A DNA stretch of 64,000 nucleotides from Salinibacter grassmerensis. Lineage in GTDB: Bacteria > Bacteroidota > Rhodothermia > Rhodothermales > Salinibacteraceae. Position numbers and translations under genes: made by a program. The stretch spans positions 718,818 through 782,817 of the forward strand of contig NZ_CAMTTF010000001.1 in the NCBI RefSeq assembly GCF_947077765.1. The letters are read 5' to 3'. Under the pieces are notes generated by a model. That model saw only the letters and a list, made by a program, of their open reading frames with translations. It was not told the origin of the DNA and ran no database searches. Positions 54,241 to 63,134 of the stretch are shown piece by piece. Every line of letters begins with the position of its first letter. Position 1 is the stretch's first letter.

Positions 54241-55107
54241 TTACAGGACGTCCTTTACCGTCTCGCCAATGAGGGCGGGATTCTTGACCACCGTCGCCCC
54301 GGCCTCGTCGAGCGCCTGAAACTTGGCCTCGGCCGTGCCGGAGCCGCCGGACACGATCGCCCCGGCGTGGCCCATGCGGCGGCCCGGAGGCGCCGTGCGC
54401 CCCGCGATGAAGCCGAAGACAGGCGTGTCCATGTGGTCCTGGATGTAGCGGGCGGCCTCCTGTTCGTCGGTGCCGCCGATCTCGCCGATCAGAACGATGC
54501 CGTTCGTGTCGGGGTCGTCCTCGAACAGCTCGAGGGCGTCGATGAAGCGCGTGCCGATCACCGGGTCGCCCCCGATGCCGACCGCCGTGCTCTGCCCAAA
54601 GCCGGCCCGCGTGATCTGGTCGACGGCCTCGTAGGTGAGGGTCCCGGAGCGCGAGATGATGCCGATGGAGCCGGGCTCAAAGATCATGGCCGGCATGATG
54701 CCCACCTTGGCCGCGCCCGGCGTGATGACGCCCGGGCAGTTTGGGCCGATGAGGTGGGCGCCCTTCTTCTTGACGTACTGGTAGGTGGGCTTCATGTCCG
54801 CCACCGGAATGCCCTCCGTGATGCAGATGATGACCTCGGCCCCCGCGTCGGCGGACTCCTGGATGGCGTCGGCCGCGAACGGAGGCGGAACGAAGATGAT
54901 GGACGTGTTGGCGTTCTCCTGCTCCACCGCCTCGGCGACGGTGTTGTACACCGGCCGGTCCAGGTGCGTCTGTCCGCCCTTGCCGGGGGTAACGCCCGCC
55001 ACCACGTTGGTGCCGTAGTCGATCATCTGTTCGGCGTGGAAGGTGCCCTCCGAGCCCGTAAAGCCCTGCACCACTACGCGCGTGCCGTCGTCGACGAGAA
55101 TACTCAT
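54241..55107 (-). CDS. sucD: Succinyl-CoA ligase alpha subunit
   Basis: The 288-residue protein is the CoA-binding, phospho-His subunit of succinyl-CoA synthetase in the TCA cycle. It has [58 protein letters not shown], then [14 protein letters not shown] and [19 protein letters not shown]. The phosphorylated His lies in [20 protein letters not shown]. It is full length. The beta subunit gene sucC is not adjacent, so the two subunits are made from separate loci here. Confidence 0.95.
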   Translation of the reverse strand: MSILVDDGTRVVVQGFTGSEGTFHAEQMIDYGTNVVAGVTPGKGGQTHLDRPVYNTVAEAVEQENANTSIIFVPPPFAADAIQESADAGAEVIICITEGIPVADMKPTYQYVKKKGAHLIGPNCPGVITPGAAKVGIMPAMIFEPGSIGIISRSGTLTYEAVDQITRAGFGQSTAVGIGGDPVIGTRFIDALELFEDDPDTNGIVLIGEIGGTDEQEAARYIQDHMDTPVFGFIAGRTAPPGRRMGHAGAIVSGGSGTAEAKFQALDEAGATVVKNPALIGETVKDVL

Positions 55108-55388
55108 GCGTCCAGAAGGTTGAAATGGAAGGTCTCAGCGTGGAAGGGAGGGCCTGTGCCCGGCCGTAGCGTCACCCGCAGCCTAACGAGCATCGCCAAC
55201 AACTGCTAGGGGCGAGGACGAAAAAAAGCCAAAATCGACGGAACGGTTCTACGGAGGGGACCCGTCGGCGGTGGTCGCCATCCGCCGTGAAGCAAGGCGG
55301 GGCTGGGGTTCGTGATTTATGCAACGTGCCCTGTGAACCTCAGGCTCGTGGTGTCACGCACCTCGTCTCATGCATTACGTCTCGCTCT

Positions 55389-56933
55389 TCACTCCATGAT
55401 CGTCTCGCCGATGCGCAGGAGCAGCGCCTCGTCGAAGTGGGGCCCGAGAAGTTGCAGCCCCACGGGCAGTCCCGGCGTGTCGGGGTGTTCGCCGATGGGC
55501 ACCGTGAGGCCGGGCAGGCCCGCGAGGTTGGCCGTGACGGTGTAGATGTCGTTCAGGTACATTTCGAGCGGATCGTCGGTCTTCTCGCCGAGCCGAAACG
55601 GGGGGGTCGGCGTCGCGGGCGTGACGAGGGCGTCGACGTCCTCGAAGGCCTGTTCGAAGTCGTGGCGGATGAGGGTGCGCACGCGCTGGGCCTTCTCGTA
55701 GTACTTATCGTAGTAGCCGGCGGAGAGGGCATAGGTGCCGAGCATGATGCGGCGCTTCACCTCTTCGCCGAAGCCCTCGGTGCGGCTGCGGGTGTAGAGG
55801 GCGTCGAGGGTGCTCTGCTCGTCGTCGAGCTGCGCCTCGAGGGTGTCCACGCGCGCCTCGTCGCCCTGTGCGCGGGCGGTGGCGAGATCCTCCTTCAGCT
55901 CCTCGCGGCGCTCCTGGAGGGCCTGCTTCGTCTCCTGCAGGTCGGCCCGGTGGCCGTAGCGGATGCCGTCGTAGCGGGCGAGGTTGCTAGAGGCCTCCGC
56001 CGTGGCAACGAGGTAGTAGGTGGCGACGCCGTATTCGGTGTGGGGGAGGGACACCTCCTCGACGGTCGCGCCGGCGTCTTCGAGCTGGTCGACCTGTTCC
56101 GTCACCATGCGGCGGATGTCCGCGTCGAGGCCCTCGGCGAAGTACTCTTCGGGAAGGCCGAGGCGAAGGCCCTCCACCCCGTCGCCGAGGGCCTCCGTGT
56201 AGTCGGGCACATTGACCGAGGCGCTGGTGGCGTCGCGCTCGTCCTTGCCCGCAATGACATTGAGGATGGTCGCTGCGTCTTCCGCGCTCCGGGTCAACGG
56301 CCCGACCACGTCGAGCGACGACGCAAACGCGACGAGGCCGGAGCGGCTGACGCGGCCGTACGTGGGCTTCAGGCCCACCGTGCCGCAGAACGCGGCGGGC
56401 TGGCGCACCGAGCCGCCCGTGTCGCTGCCGAGGGCGGCGTGGCACATGCCGGCGGCCACCGCCGCGGCCGACCCGCCCGACGACCCGCCCGGCACGTACT
56501 CGGGGGCATGTGGGTTGCGCACGGGGCCAAAGTGCGAGGTCTCGTTCGACGAGCCCATCGCAAACTCGTCGCAGTTCGTCTTGCCAATGAAGATGGCGCC
56601 GGCGTCGCGCAGGCGGTCGATCACCGTCGCGTCGTAGAGCGACGAGAAGTCTGCGAGCATCTTCGACCCGCAGCTAACCGGGTAGCCCCGGATGCAAATG
56701 TTGTCCTTCACGGCCAGGACGAGGCCCGCAAGGGGGCGGGGGTTGCCGCGCTCACGCTGGCTGTCGAGGTATCGGGCGTGGTTGAGAGCGCCGTCCTGGT
56801 CGACGCTCGTAAATGCGTTGATCTCATCGTCACGCGCGTCAATGCGCTCCAAAAAAGAAGAGACCAGGGCTTCGCAGCTGGTCTCTCCGGCGTCGAGGGC
56901 GCGACGGGCGTCGGCAAATGTCGGGTACTCCAT
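55389..56933 (-). CDS. gatA: Aspartyl/glutamyl-tRNA amidotransferase subunit A
   Basis: The 514-residue amidase releases ammonia from glutamine to amidate Glu-tRNA-Gln or Asp-tRNA-Asn. The Ser-cisSer-Lys triad is visible: Lys in LAVKDNICIRGYPVSCGSKM, Ser in PGGSSGGSAAAVAAGMCHAA and Ser in ALGSDTGGSVRQPAAFCGTV. LKPTYGRVSRSGLVAFASSL follows. Length is slightly above the usual, with an acidic coiled insert (about residues 320-385) rich in Glu, Arg and Ala. gatB and gatC are not next to it. It lies 95 bases after tatA on the same strand. Confidence 0.93.
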   Translation of the reverse strand: MEYPTFADARRALDAGETSCEALVSSFLERIDARDDEINAFTSVDQDGALNHARYLDSQRERGNPRPLAGLVLAVKDNICIRGYPVSCGSKMLADFSSLYDATVIDRLRDAGAIFIGKTNCDEFAMGSSNETSHFGPVRNPHAPEYVPGGSSGGSAAAVAAGMCHAALGSDTGGSVRQPAAFCGTVGLKPTYGRVSRSGLVAFASSLDVVGPLTRSAEDAATILNVIAGKDERDATSASVNVPDYTEALGDGVEGLRLGLPEEYFAEGLDADIRRMVTEQVDQLEDAGATVEEVSLPHTEYGVATYYLVATAEASSNLARYDGIRYGHRADLQETKQALQERREELKEDLATARAQGDEARVDTLEAQLDDEQSTLDALYTRSRTEGFGEEVKRRIMLGTYALSAGYYDKYYEKAQRVRTLIRHDFEQAFEDVDALVTPATPTPPFRLGEKTDDPLEMYLNDIYTVTANLAGLPGLTVPIGEHPDTPGLPVGLQLLGPHFDEALLLRIGETIME

Positions 56934-57028
56934 GCGTAGACGGGAAAATTCTGCGGAGAAGGGAGCGCAGCGGAGGGGGGAAACAGATGTGGATGGGGCG
57001 GCCCGGATCAGGCACGCTCGGGCGGCGG

Positions 57029-57388
57029 CTACGAGGCCTCCTTCTCCTGCTCCTGGACGTTCGACCCGGCGGCGTCCGGAGACTGTGAGCCGTTGTCGGC
57101 AGACTCTTCGGCGGCCGGCTCTGAGGAGCGCGCCCGGGTCTGTTCCTGGGAGCGCTGCTGGGGGTCCTGACGGGGCTGGGGAGCGCCTTGCTGCGGGGCC
57201 TGCGGCTCGTTGATCTGACGGCCCTGGCTCTCGTTCTCAATCTCGCGGGAGATCTCGTTCGTCGCGCTTTTGAACTCCCGGATGCCCTTGCCGATGCCGC
57301 GCGCGATCTCAGGGATCCGCTTTGCCCCGAACACGAGCAGCAGGACCAGGAAAATGATAATCAGTTCGGGAAAGCCGATGCCGCCCAT
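57029..57388 (-). CDS. tatA: Sec-independent translocase protein TatA
   Basis: The 119-residue protein starts MGGIGFPELIIIFLVLLLVF, then GAKRIPEIARGIGKGIREFK, the short membrane helix, FGxxKLP-like hinge and amphipathic helix of TatA/TatE. The tail is polar and unusually rich in Gln, Pro, Arg and Glu. It would form the pore for folded twin-arginine substrates in the cytoplasmic membrane. No tatB or tatC is adjacent. It is divergent from the adenosine deaminase gene and just upstream of gatA on the same strand. Confidence 0.9.
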   Translation of the reverse strand: MGGIGFPELIIIFLVLLLVFGAKRIPEIARGIGKGIREFKSATNEISREIENESQGRQINEPQAPQQGAPQPRQDPQQRSQEQTRARSSEPAAEESADNGSQSPDAAGSNVQEQEKEAS

Positions 57389-57691
57389 GGGGGTCGTGGA
57401 GAGCTTGGTGGGAAGAAAAAGAGAGCGCGCTCCGGACTGCCGGCTGCCTTGAGGCAAGCAGGCACTGCCGACGGTGCCAGATGAGCAACTTTCAGTTGGA
57501 CGCGACGCAAACGAGGTGGGGGAATGGGGGTTCCAGCCCTGTGTGGCCTCCGCAAAGATGAACGCGCTTCCCGAAACAGCCCCCCGTGCGGTCATGTATC
57601 GGTGGAAAACTTTTTTCGCCGTGCGCCCCTGTCCGCTCGCTCCGGGACCGGCGAGGCTCGTTTGTTCTTCGCCATCTTCCTCCCCACGCCG
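57389..57691. other. Divergent promoter region between tatA and the adenosine deaminase gene
   Basis: About 300 bases that must hold promoters for both genes. A forward frame open from 57524 runs into the deaminase but its translation looks non-coding. I see no clear promoter motif. Confidence 0.45.
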
Positions 57692-58777
57692 ATGTCTTCG
57701 ACGACCGCCCCCGACGCCAAGACGCTTACCCAAGACGACATCCGGAGCTGGCCGAAGGCCGAACTGCACTGCCACCTCGACGGCTCGGTGCGGCTGGAGA
57801 CGATGCTCGACCTGGCGAAGCAGCAGGGCAAAATGAATGTGCTCCCCGCTGACAGTGTGGAGGGGCTCCGCGACGAGCTTCGGCAGGTGGAGGCGTCCGG
57901 AACCCTGGAGGCGTACCTTGCCTGGTTCGACTACACGATTCCGCTGCTTCAGACCGAAGAGGCGCTCCGCCGGACCGCCTACGAGCTAGCGGCGGACAAC
58001 GCGGCGGAGAACGTGCGGTACCTAGAGGTGCGGTACTCGCCCATACTGCACGTTGAGTCGGATCTGTCCCTCGAAGCGGTAAACGACGCCGTGATCGACG
58101 GCCTCCGGCGCGCGGAGGCGGACTTCGACCTTACGACCTCTCTCATCATCTGTGGCCTTCGGGATCGGTTCGAGAGCGCGTCGATGCGGCTGGCGGAGCT
58201 GGCCATCGAGTACCAGCATGAAGGGGTCGTGGCGTTCGACCTAGCAGGGGGCGAGGCGGGAAATCCGCCGAAGGGGCACCTCCACGCGTTCTACCGGGCC
58301 CGCAACAACCTCCTCAACCTCACGATCCACGCCGGGGAGGCCTGGGGACCCGACTCCATCCGCCAGGCGCTCTTCTACTGCGGGGCGCACCGCATCGGGC
58401 ATGGCATCTCGCTGCGCAAGGACCCGGAACTCATGCAGTACTTTGCCGACCACCGCATCCCGCTCGAGATCTGCCCGACGAGCAACGTGGACACGCAGGC
58501 GGTGCCGAGCCTGGAGGCCCACCCCATCGAGACCTACGTGCGGTCCAACATCCCGGTCACCGTCAACACCGACAATCGCCTCTTCAGCCGCACCTCAGTG
58601 ACGAAAGAGCTCTGGCGCGTGTACCAGCACTGCAACCTGGAGGTGCGTCATCTCCGTGAGATCGCTCTCAATGGGTTCCGGTACGGGTTCCTGCCGCACC
58701 AGCAAAAGCAGGACCTCCTCCGGTCGGTCACGGACGACTTTCCGGTGGCGGAGACCTCGGAGACGCCGCTGTGGTAG
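57692..58777 (+). CDS. Adenosine deaminase family protein
   Basis: The 361-residue metal-dependent amidohydrolase should deaminate adenosine or a related purine. It has the zinc ligands of AELHCHLDGSVRLETML, LTIHAGEAWGPDSIRQALFY with the third His and catalytic Glu, and HRIGHGISLRKDPELMQYFA. A final ICPTSNVDTQAVPSLEAHPI and PVTVNTDNRLFSRTS supply the last metal Asp. The ATG at 57692 is preferred because the stretch from 57524 is unlike a protein. The exact purine substrate is not certain. Confidence 0.88.
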   Translation: MSSTTAPDAKTLTQDDIRSWPKAELHCHLDGSVRLETMLDLAKQQGKMNVLPADSVEGLRDELRQVEASGTLEAYLAWFDYTIPLLQTEEALRRTAYELAADNAAENVRYLEVRYSPILHVESDLSLEAVNDAVIDGLRRAEADFDLTTSLIICGLRDRFESASMRLAELAIEYQHEGVVAFDLAGGEAGNPPKGHLHAFYRARNNLLNLTIHAGEAWGPDSIRQALFYCGAHRIGHGISLRKDPELMQYFADHRIPLEICPTSNVDTQAVPSLEAHPIETYVRSNIPVTVNTDNRLFSRTSVTKELWRVYQHCNLEVRHLREIALNGFRYGFLPHQQKQDLLRSVTDDFPVAETSETPLW

Positions 58778-58935
58778 GAGCGAAGGCGGCGCGCGAGAGT
58801 GCGAACCGATTGCTTCCCATCCCGGCGGTTTCCTGTGTGTAGGACATCCAAAGCCTCCAGCGCAGGATTGTCGGGGAGCGTCCTGTTGCCTATCATGCAC
58901 CCTGTTCGTTTCCCGCTTTGACTGCCGTACCGCCC

Positions 58936-60228
58936 ATGGTTCAGACAATCGATCAGGCCGCCTCCCTGCGCGGCACCGTGTCCCTGCCCGCCGACAAGTC
59001 GATTTCGCACCGCACCGCCATCCTGTCGGCGCTCGGGGAGGGGCGCTCCCGGGTGTATAACTTTCCCAACTCGGCCGATCCGCAGTCGACACTCGACTGT
59101 GTGCGCACCCTCGGGATTGAAGCCGGCCGCAACGACGAAGGGGTGCTTGCGATCCACGGCCGTGGGCTGGGCGGACTGCACCCCCCGAGCGAGCCGCTCG
59201 ATTGTGGCAACTCCGGCACCACCATGCGCCTACTCTCGGGCGTGATGGCCGGGCAGGAGTTTGGCAGCGTTCTGACCGGGGACGAGTCCCTCCAGCAGCG
59301 GCCGATGGAGCGCATTGCCGACCCCCTGCAGGCCATGGGCGCGCGAATTGATCTGCGGAGCGGGCACGCGCCCATCCGCATCCGCCCGCAGCGCCCGGAG
59401 GGACTGCGGCCCCTTGAGTATCGGCTGCCGGTGGCCTCCGCTCAGGTCAAGTCGTGCGTACTGCTCGCCGGGCTGTACGCGTCGGGGCGCACCGTCGTGA
59501 TCGAGACGACCCCCTCGCGCGACCACACCGAACGCATGCTGGGCCTGGAGGTGCAGGAGGTGGGCGGCGAGCGCCGCATCATCGTGGAGGAGGATCACAC
59601 CGTGCCGGCGGTCGACTGGTCGGTGCCCGGCGACTTTTCGGGGGCGGCCTTCTTCCTCGTGGCCGGCACGCTGGTGCCGGATAGCGAGCTGCGCCTCGAC
59701 GACGTGGGCTTGAACCCCTCGCGCACAGCCCTGCTTGAGGTGCTGGACGGGATGGGGGCCAACATCACGGTCGAGAATGAGCGGGTGCAGGGAAGCGAGC
59801 CGGTTGGGGACATCACCGTCCGCTCCGCGTCGCTCTCCGGCATCGACATTGGGGGAAGTCTCATCCCCAATCTCATCGACGAGATTCCCGTCATCGCCGT
59901 GGCCGCGGCCTGCGCGGAGGGGCGCACCGAGATTCGGGACGCCGAAGAGCTACGCGTGAAGGAAACCGACCGCCTCCACGCCATGGCGCAGAACCTGGAG
60001 GCGCTGGGGGCGGACGTGCAGGAGCGAGAAGACGGCCTCATCATCGACGGCAACGGCCCCAATCTACTGGGGGCCGCGGTGACAAGCCACGACGACCACC
60101 GCATTGCCATGGCGATGGGGGTGGCCGGCCTCGTGGCGCACGGCACCACCACCATTTCCGATGCGGAGTGCGCCCGCGTGTCGTTCCCGGGCTTTTGGGA
60201 TGAGCTCTCGCGCGTGTCGGTGTCCTGA
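58936..60228 (+). CDS. aroA: 3-phosphoshikimate 1-carboxyvinyltransferase (EPSP synthase)
   Basis: The 430-residue enzyme adds enolpyruvate from PEP to shikimate 3-phosphate. It has GTVSLPADKSISHRTAILSA at the start, CGNSGTTMRLLSGVMAGQEF, SLQQRPMERIADPLQAMGAR, VPGDFSGAAFFLVAGTL and LRVKETDRLHAMAQNLEALG. The closing DDHRIAMAMGVAGL is typical. The ATG at 58936 is preferred to a TTG at 58918. Together with aroK and the chorismate mutase gene it covers three steps from shikimate to prephenate, but the genes are scattered. Confidence 0.95.
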   Translation: MVQTIDQAASLRGTVSLPADKSISHRTAILSALGEGRSRVYNFPNSADPQSTLDCVRTLGIEAGRNDEGVLAIHGRGLGGLHPPSEPLDCGNSGTTMRLLSGVMAGQEFGSVLTGDESLQQRPMERIADPLQAMGARIDLRSGHAPIRIRPQRPEGLRPLEYRLPVASAQVKSCVLLAGLYASGRTVVIETTPSRDHTERMLGLEVQEVGGERRIIVEEDHTVPAVDWSVPGDFSGAAFFLVAGTLVPDSELRLDDVGLNPSRTALLEVLDGMGANITVENERVQGSEPVGDITVRSASLSGIDIGGSLIPNLIDEIPVIAVAAACAEGRTEIRDAEELRVKETDRLHAMAQNLEALGADVQEREDGLIIDGNGPNLLGAAVTSHDDHRIAMAMGVAGLVAHGTTTISDAECARVSFPGFWDELSRVSVS

Positions 60229-60409
60229 AGGAGAGGCGGGCTGTTTTCTAATGGGTGCCCGCGCTCGGAGATGGAAGAGGCACGGGGACGCTGTCGGTTG
60301 CGCATCGGTCGCCGGCTCGCGCGCAGGTGAAATCAAAAGTTGAGGGCTGAGCTCCGACGGTCCGTCGCGATTCCGAGAGGTCTCCGCCGGGGTCCAGCCA
60401 CCAACGTTG

Positions 60410-60709
60410 CTACTTGGCTGCGAGGACGTCTACGTGCTCAATCTGGGGCGGCTCTTCAAGAAGCTCGTCGGCATGCTCCATCAGGGCCGCGGCGATCTCG
60501 CCGTCGAGGTGTGCCTGTCGGCCCTCATCGCCCGCGAAGGTATCGAAGATGCCGAAGGTGGTATCGTCGATCTGGAGGGCGTACCAGGAGACGGTCTTTT
60601 CCTCGTCCTCCGCGAGCGGAAGGGCGTCCTCGAGGAAGGTGCGAACCTCCTCCACCTTGTCGGGCTTTGCGTGCAGGCGAGCGAGAAGAGACTTCTGTTC
60701 GTTGGCCAT
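60410..60709 (-). CDS. ABM-domain monooxygenase (putative quinol monooxygenase)
   Basis: The 99-residue protein is an antibiotic biosynthesis monooxygenase-fold (ABM) protein. SLLARLHAKPDKVEEVRTFL, EKTVSWYALQIDDTTFGIFD and HLDGEIAAALMEHADELLEE follow the strand-helix order of the domain. Such proteins oxidise quinols or similar small molecules as dimers without cofactors, or degrade heme; this member has no tell-tale residue for either. It converges with aroA and is divergent from a small hypothetical gene. Confidence 0.7.
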   Translation of the reverse strand: MANEQKSLLARLHAKPDKVEEVRTFLEDALPLAEDEEKTVSWYALQIDDTTFGIFDTFAGDEGRQAHLDGEIAAALMEHADELLEEPPQIEHVDVLAAK

Positions 60710-60825
60710 GGTTGGGTGTAGAATTGAGTTGGAAGAGAGGAGAGAGCGCAGGTACTGGTGATGCCACCAGACCTACCTTCTGTAATTCTCGGGTCGTGGC
60801 AGTGTCTCCTCACAAGCGTTACCAT

Positions 60826-60843
60826 CCCCCAACATCTTGGGGG
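60826..60843. other. Short hairpin in the divergent spacer
   Basis: CCCCCAA at 60826-60832 and TTGGGGG at 60837-60843 form a 7-base perfect stem with a 4-base loop. It lies between the divergent starts at 60709 and 60935. It could be an operator or structural element; no T-run makes it a terminator. Confidence 0.35.
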
Positions 60844-60934
60844 GCTCGGTGGAGACCAATGAACGTTCTCGGGACCACGATATACTTCTTCGCCGCGTTC
60901 CCACCTGGTACACTCGCAACCAATTCCTCCACCG

Positions 60935-61228
60935 ATGAGGCCCCGCCCCTCCGGCCCGAACGGTCCTCGTCCTCTCACCGACCGGGAGGCGGAGATTGCC
61001 CGTCGTGTCCGCCGATCCCTTCACCTGCCGACCACCATGTCGGAGGAGGAGGTGGCGAAGCAGTTTCGGGACAGTGTGGCGTGGCGACGCGCGCGGCTGA
61101 TGCTGGCGAGCGAAGAGTTGCGCCGGCGGCTCGGGGATGCCCTTGGGCCGCTTGCGTCATGGATGCGTGGTCAGGCACAGTCTCTGCTTAGCCGCGCGCA
61201 GAGGGCTTGGCGGCAGTTCCGAGGGTGA
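60935..61228 (+). CDS. Hypothetical basic protein
   Basis: The 97-residue frame reads MRPRPSGPNGPRPLTDREAE, then IARRVRRSLHLPTTMSEEEV and a helical, Arg/Leu-rich tail LMLASEELRRRLGDALGPL. It is basic, unlike most proteins of the window. I recognise no family. The helical middle suggests a small DNA- or RNA-associated protein, but this is speculation. It ends 70 bases before the stop of the convergent universal stress protein gene. Confidence 0.4.
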   Translation: MRPRPSGPNGPRPLTDREAEIARRVRRSLHLPTTMSEEEVAKQFRDSVAWRRARLMLASEELRRRLGDALGPLASWMRGQAQSLLSRAQRAWRQFRG

Positions 61229-61297
61229 GGGGGCTGTTCGACGCGGAGGGCCGCCCGTTCCTCCACCGGCGAGACAGCGTGCCGGTCCGCGTGTGCG

Positions 61298-62239
61298 CTA
61301 CGCGTCCTCGCCATCGCGAGCGGGGACGAGCGACTTGCCAAAGCTCTTCACGGTGAAGACGGGGCAGGAGGCGCTCCGGGTCACCTTTTCCGCCACGCTC
61401 CCGATGAGGAAGCGCTGAAGCCCCGTGCGGCCGTGCGTCGCCATCACGACGAGGTCGGCGGCATGATCCTCGGCGAAGTCCACGATGTCGCGGGCGGCGT
61501 AGCCGGCGAGCACGTGCATGTCGATCGGCGCGTCGACGTCGTCGAGGTCCGCGACCAGCGCTTCGAGGGCCTCCCGGGCACGCTCCTGCACGTCGGGCTG
61601 GGAAGGGGCGAGCGGATCGATGCCGTACGCGGTCGGGAAGGTCGCCTCCTCGACCACGTGCAGGAGATCGATCGACGCGCTGTAGGCATCCGCTAGGGCC
61701 GTGGCGTGGTCCACCACGAGGGGCGACTGCTCCGACAGGTCGACGGGCACGAGCACACGGTCGATCGGGGTTTGGGCGGGGGCGTCCCCGTCGTCCGCGA
61801 GGACCGTGAAGACCGGGCAGGGTGCCTGGCGTACCACCTCTTCGGCCACGCTCCCACTCAGCAGCCGGTCCATGCCCTTCCGGCCGTGGGTGCCCATTAC
61901 CACGAGGTCCGTATCCTGCTCGGTGGCCTGCTCCACGATCGCCGTCTCGGGCGCGGTGCTGTCCGTCTGGGCGTACACGACCGGCACCGTGCCGCGCTCC
62001 TGCGTCACGGTTTGGACCTCCATGCGCTGCGGGGCCGCGCTGTCAACCGCATCCCCCTCCACGGGCGTCACCGGCAGAAAGTCCATGGGGTTGGATGCGT
62101 CTCCCTCGTCGGGCGTCACCACGTTGAACACACAGATGGTGGCGCCGGACCGCAGCGCTAGGTGCGCGGCGTGGGCGAACGCGTCCTCGGCCACCGAGGA
62201 GAAGTCGGTCGGGAACAGAATGGTGTCAATGTTGAGCAT
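61298..62239 (-). CDS. Universal stress protein with two tandem UspA domains
   Basis: The 313-residue protein is two UspA units in a row. Unit 1 starts NIDTILFPTDFSSVAEDAFA and has the ATP-binding GTHGRKGMDRLLSGSVAEEV. Unit 2 starts DRVLVPVDLSEQSPLVVDHA and has ATHGRTGLQRFLIGSVAEKV. Both keep the G-2x-G-9x-GS pattern, so both may bind ATP. Such proteins respond to energy or stress signals. It lies 44 bases after the response regulator gene on the same strand, which suggests that the two-component system controls or co-expresses it. Confidence 0.88.
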   Translation of the reverse strand: MLNIDTILFPTDFSSVAEDAFAHAAHLALRSGATICVFNVVTPDEGDASNPMDFLPVTPVEGDAVDSAAPQRMEVQTVTQERGTVPVVYAQTDSTAPETAIVEQATEQDTDLVVMGTHGRKGMDRLLSGSVAEEVVRQAPCPVFTVLADDGDAPAQTPIDRVLVPVDLSEQSPLVVDHATALADAYSASIDLLHVVEEATFPTAYGIDPLAPSQPDVQERAREALEALVADLDDVDAPIDMHVLAGYAARDIVDFAEDHAADLVVMATHGRTGLQRFLIGSVAEKVTRSASCPVFTVKSFGKSLVPARDGEDA

Positions 62240-62283
62240 CGGAAGGGGTACAGAATCAGAGACGAAACGGTGAGGAAACGAGA

Positions 62284-62937
62284 TTATGTGCTCTCTTCGC
62301 TCTCCACCCACTGCACGGCGTGCTTCATGAGCTCGTTGGCGGAGTCGAAGTTGAGCTTGTTCTTGATCCGGGCCCGGTACGACTCGACGGTCTTGACGGA
62401 CAGGTGGAGCCGTTCGGCGATGTCGCGCGTCGAGAGGCCCTGCCCCGTCAGCTCAAACACCTCTAGTTCGCGGTCGCTCAACACTTCGAGCGGCGACTGC
62501 ATGATGCGCTCGCGCCCGCCCTCGGCCATGCTCTGCAGCAGTCGCTCGTTGATCTCCTCGCTTACGAAGATGCGGCCGTTGAGCACTTTCCGGATGGCCT
62601 GCACAATGTCGTCGCCGGCCTCCTGCTTCATCACGTAGCCCCGAGCCCCGGCCCGGATGCAGCGCTCGGCGTAGAGGGTCTCATCGTGCCGGGAGACGAC
62701 CAGAATCTGCACGTCAGGGGCCCGCGACTGGAGGTGCTTGATCAGCTCCATCCCGCTCATGCCGGGCAGGGAAATGTCCACAATGACGAGGCTGGGGGAC
62801 AGGTCCTCAATTTCGCTGAGGACCTCCTCGGCACTGTCCATCTGGCCGGCCACGTTGAGGTCGGCCTCCGCCTCAATGGTGCGGGACAGGCCCTTTCGCA
62901 GGAGCGGATGGTCGTCGACCAGTACGATGTCTTTCAT
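62284..62937 (-). CDS. NarL/LuxR-family response regulator
   Basis: The 217-residue regulator has a receiver domain (DIVLVDDHPLLRKGLSRTIE, phospho-accepting Asp in LVIVDISLPGMSGMELIKHL, the Lys in GYVMKQEAGDDIVQAIRK) and a C-terminal LuxR-type helix-turn-helix (LSDRELEVFELTGQGLSTRD, IAERLHLSVKTVESYRARIK). The ATG at 62937 starts exactly at the first strand; the longer frame from 63015 is rejected. The partner kinase is the gene upstream at 63135-64000. The target promoters are unknown. Confidence 0.92.
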   Translation of the reverse strand: MKDIVLVDDHPLLRKGLSRTIEAEADLNVAGQMDSAEEVLSEIEDLSPSLVIVDISLPGMSGMELIKHLQSRAPDVQILVVSRHDETLYAERCIRAGARGYVMKQEAGDDIVQAIRKVLNGRIFVSEEINERLLQSMAEGGRERIMQSPLEVLSDRELEVFELTGQGLSTRDIAERLHLSVKTVESYRARIKNKLNFDSANELMKHAVQWVESEEST

Positions 62938-63134
62938 GGGAGGGCACGGTGCGGTGGCAAAAGAAGGAGGACGTGCATCCCTGCTCCAATTCACGTGGCT
63001 TCGTGCAGGCAGCAAACAGGATAACGTGTATTGCGGGGAACGGAAAGTATCGAGTCGGGCCGGTCATCTGTATCGGGGGGCTGTCGTTTTTCCCTGTGGG
63101 GGATCCCCCGACGAGAGGCTGTTCTCGACGCGCA

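Noticed and set aside
55265-55289. Inverted sequence around CGGCGG...CCGCCG between sucD and gatA
   Set aside because: A short stem with a bulge and no T-run; such palindromes are expected by chance in GC-rich DNA.
55287-56939. Forward frame of 550 codons opposite gatA
   Set aside because: gatA is certain from its Ser-cisSer-Lys motifs. This frame is its shadow.
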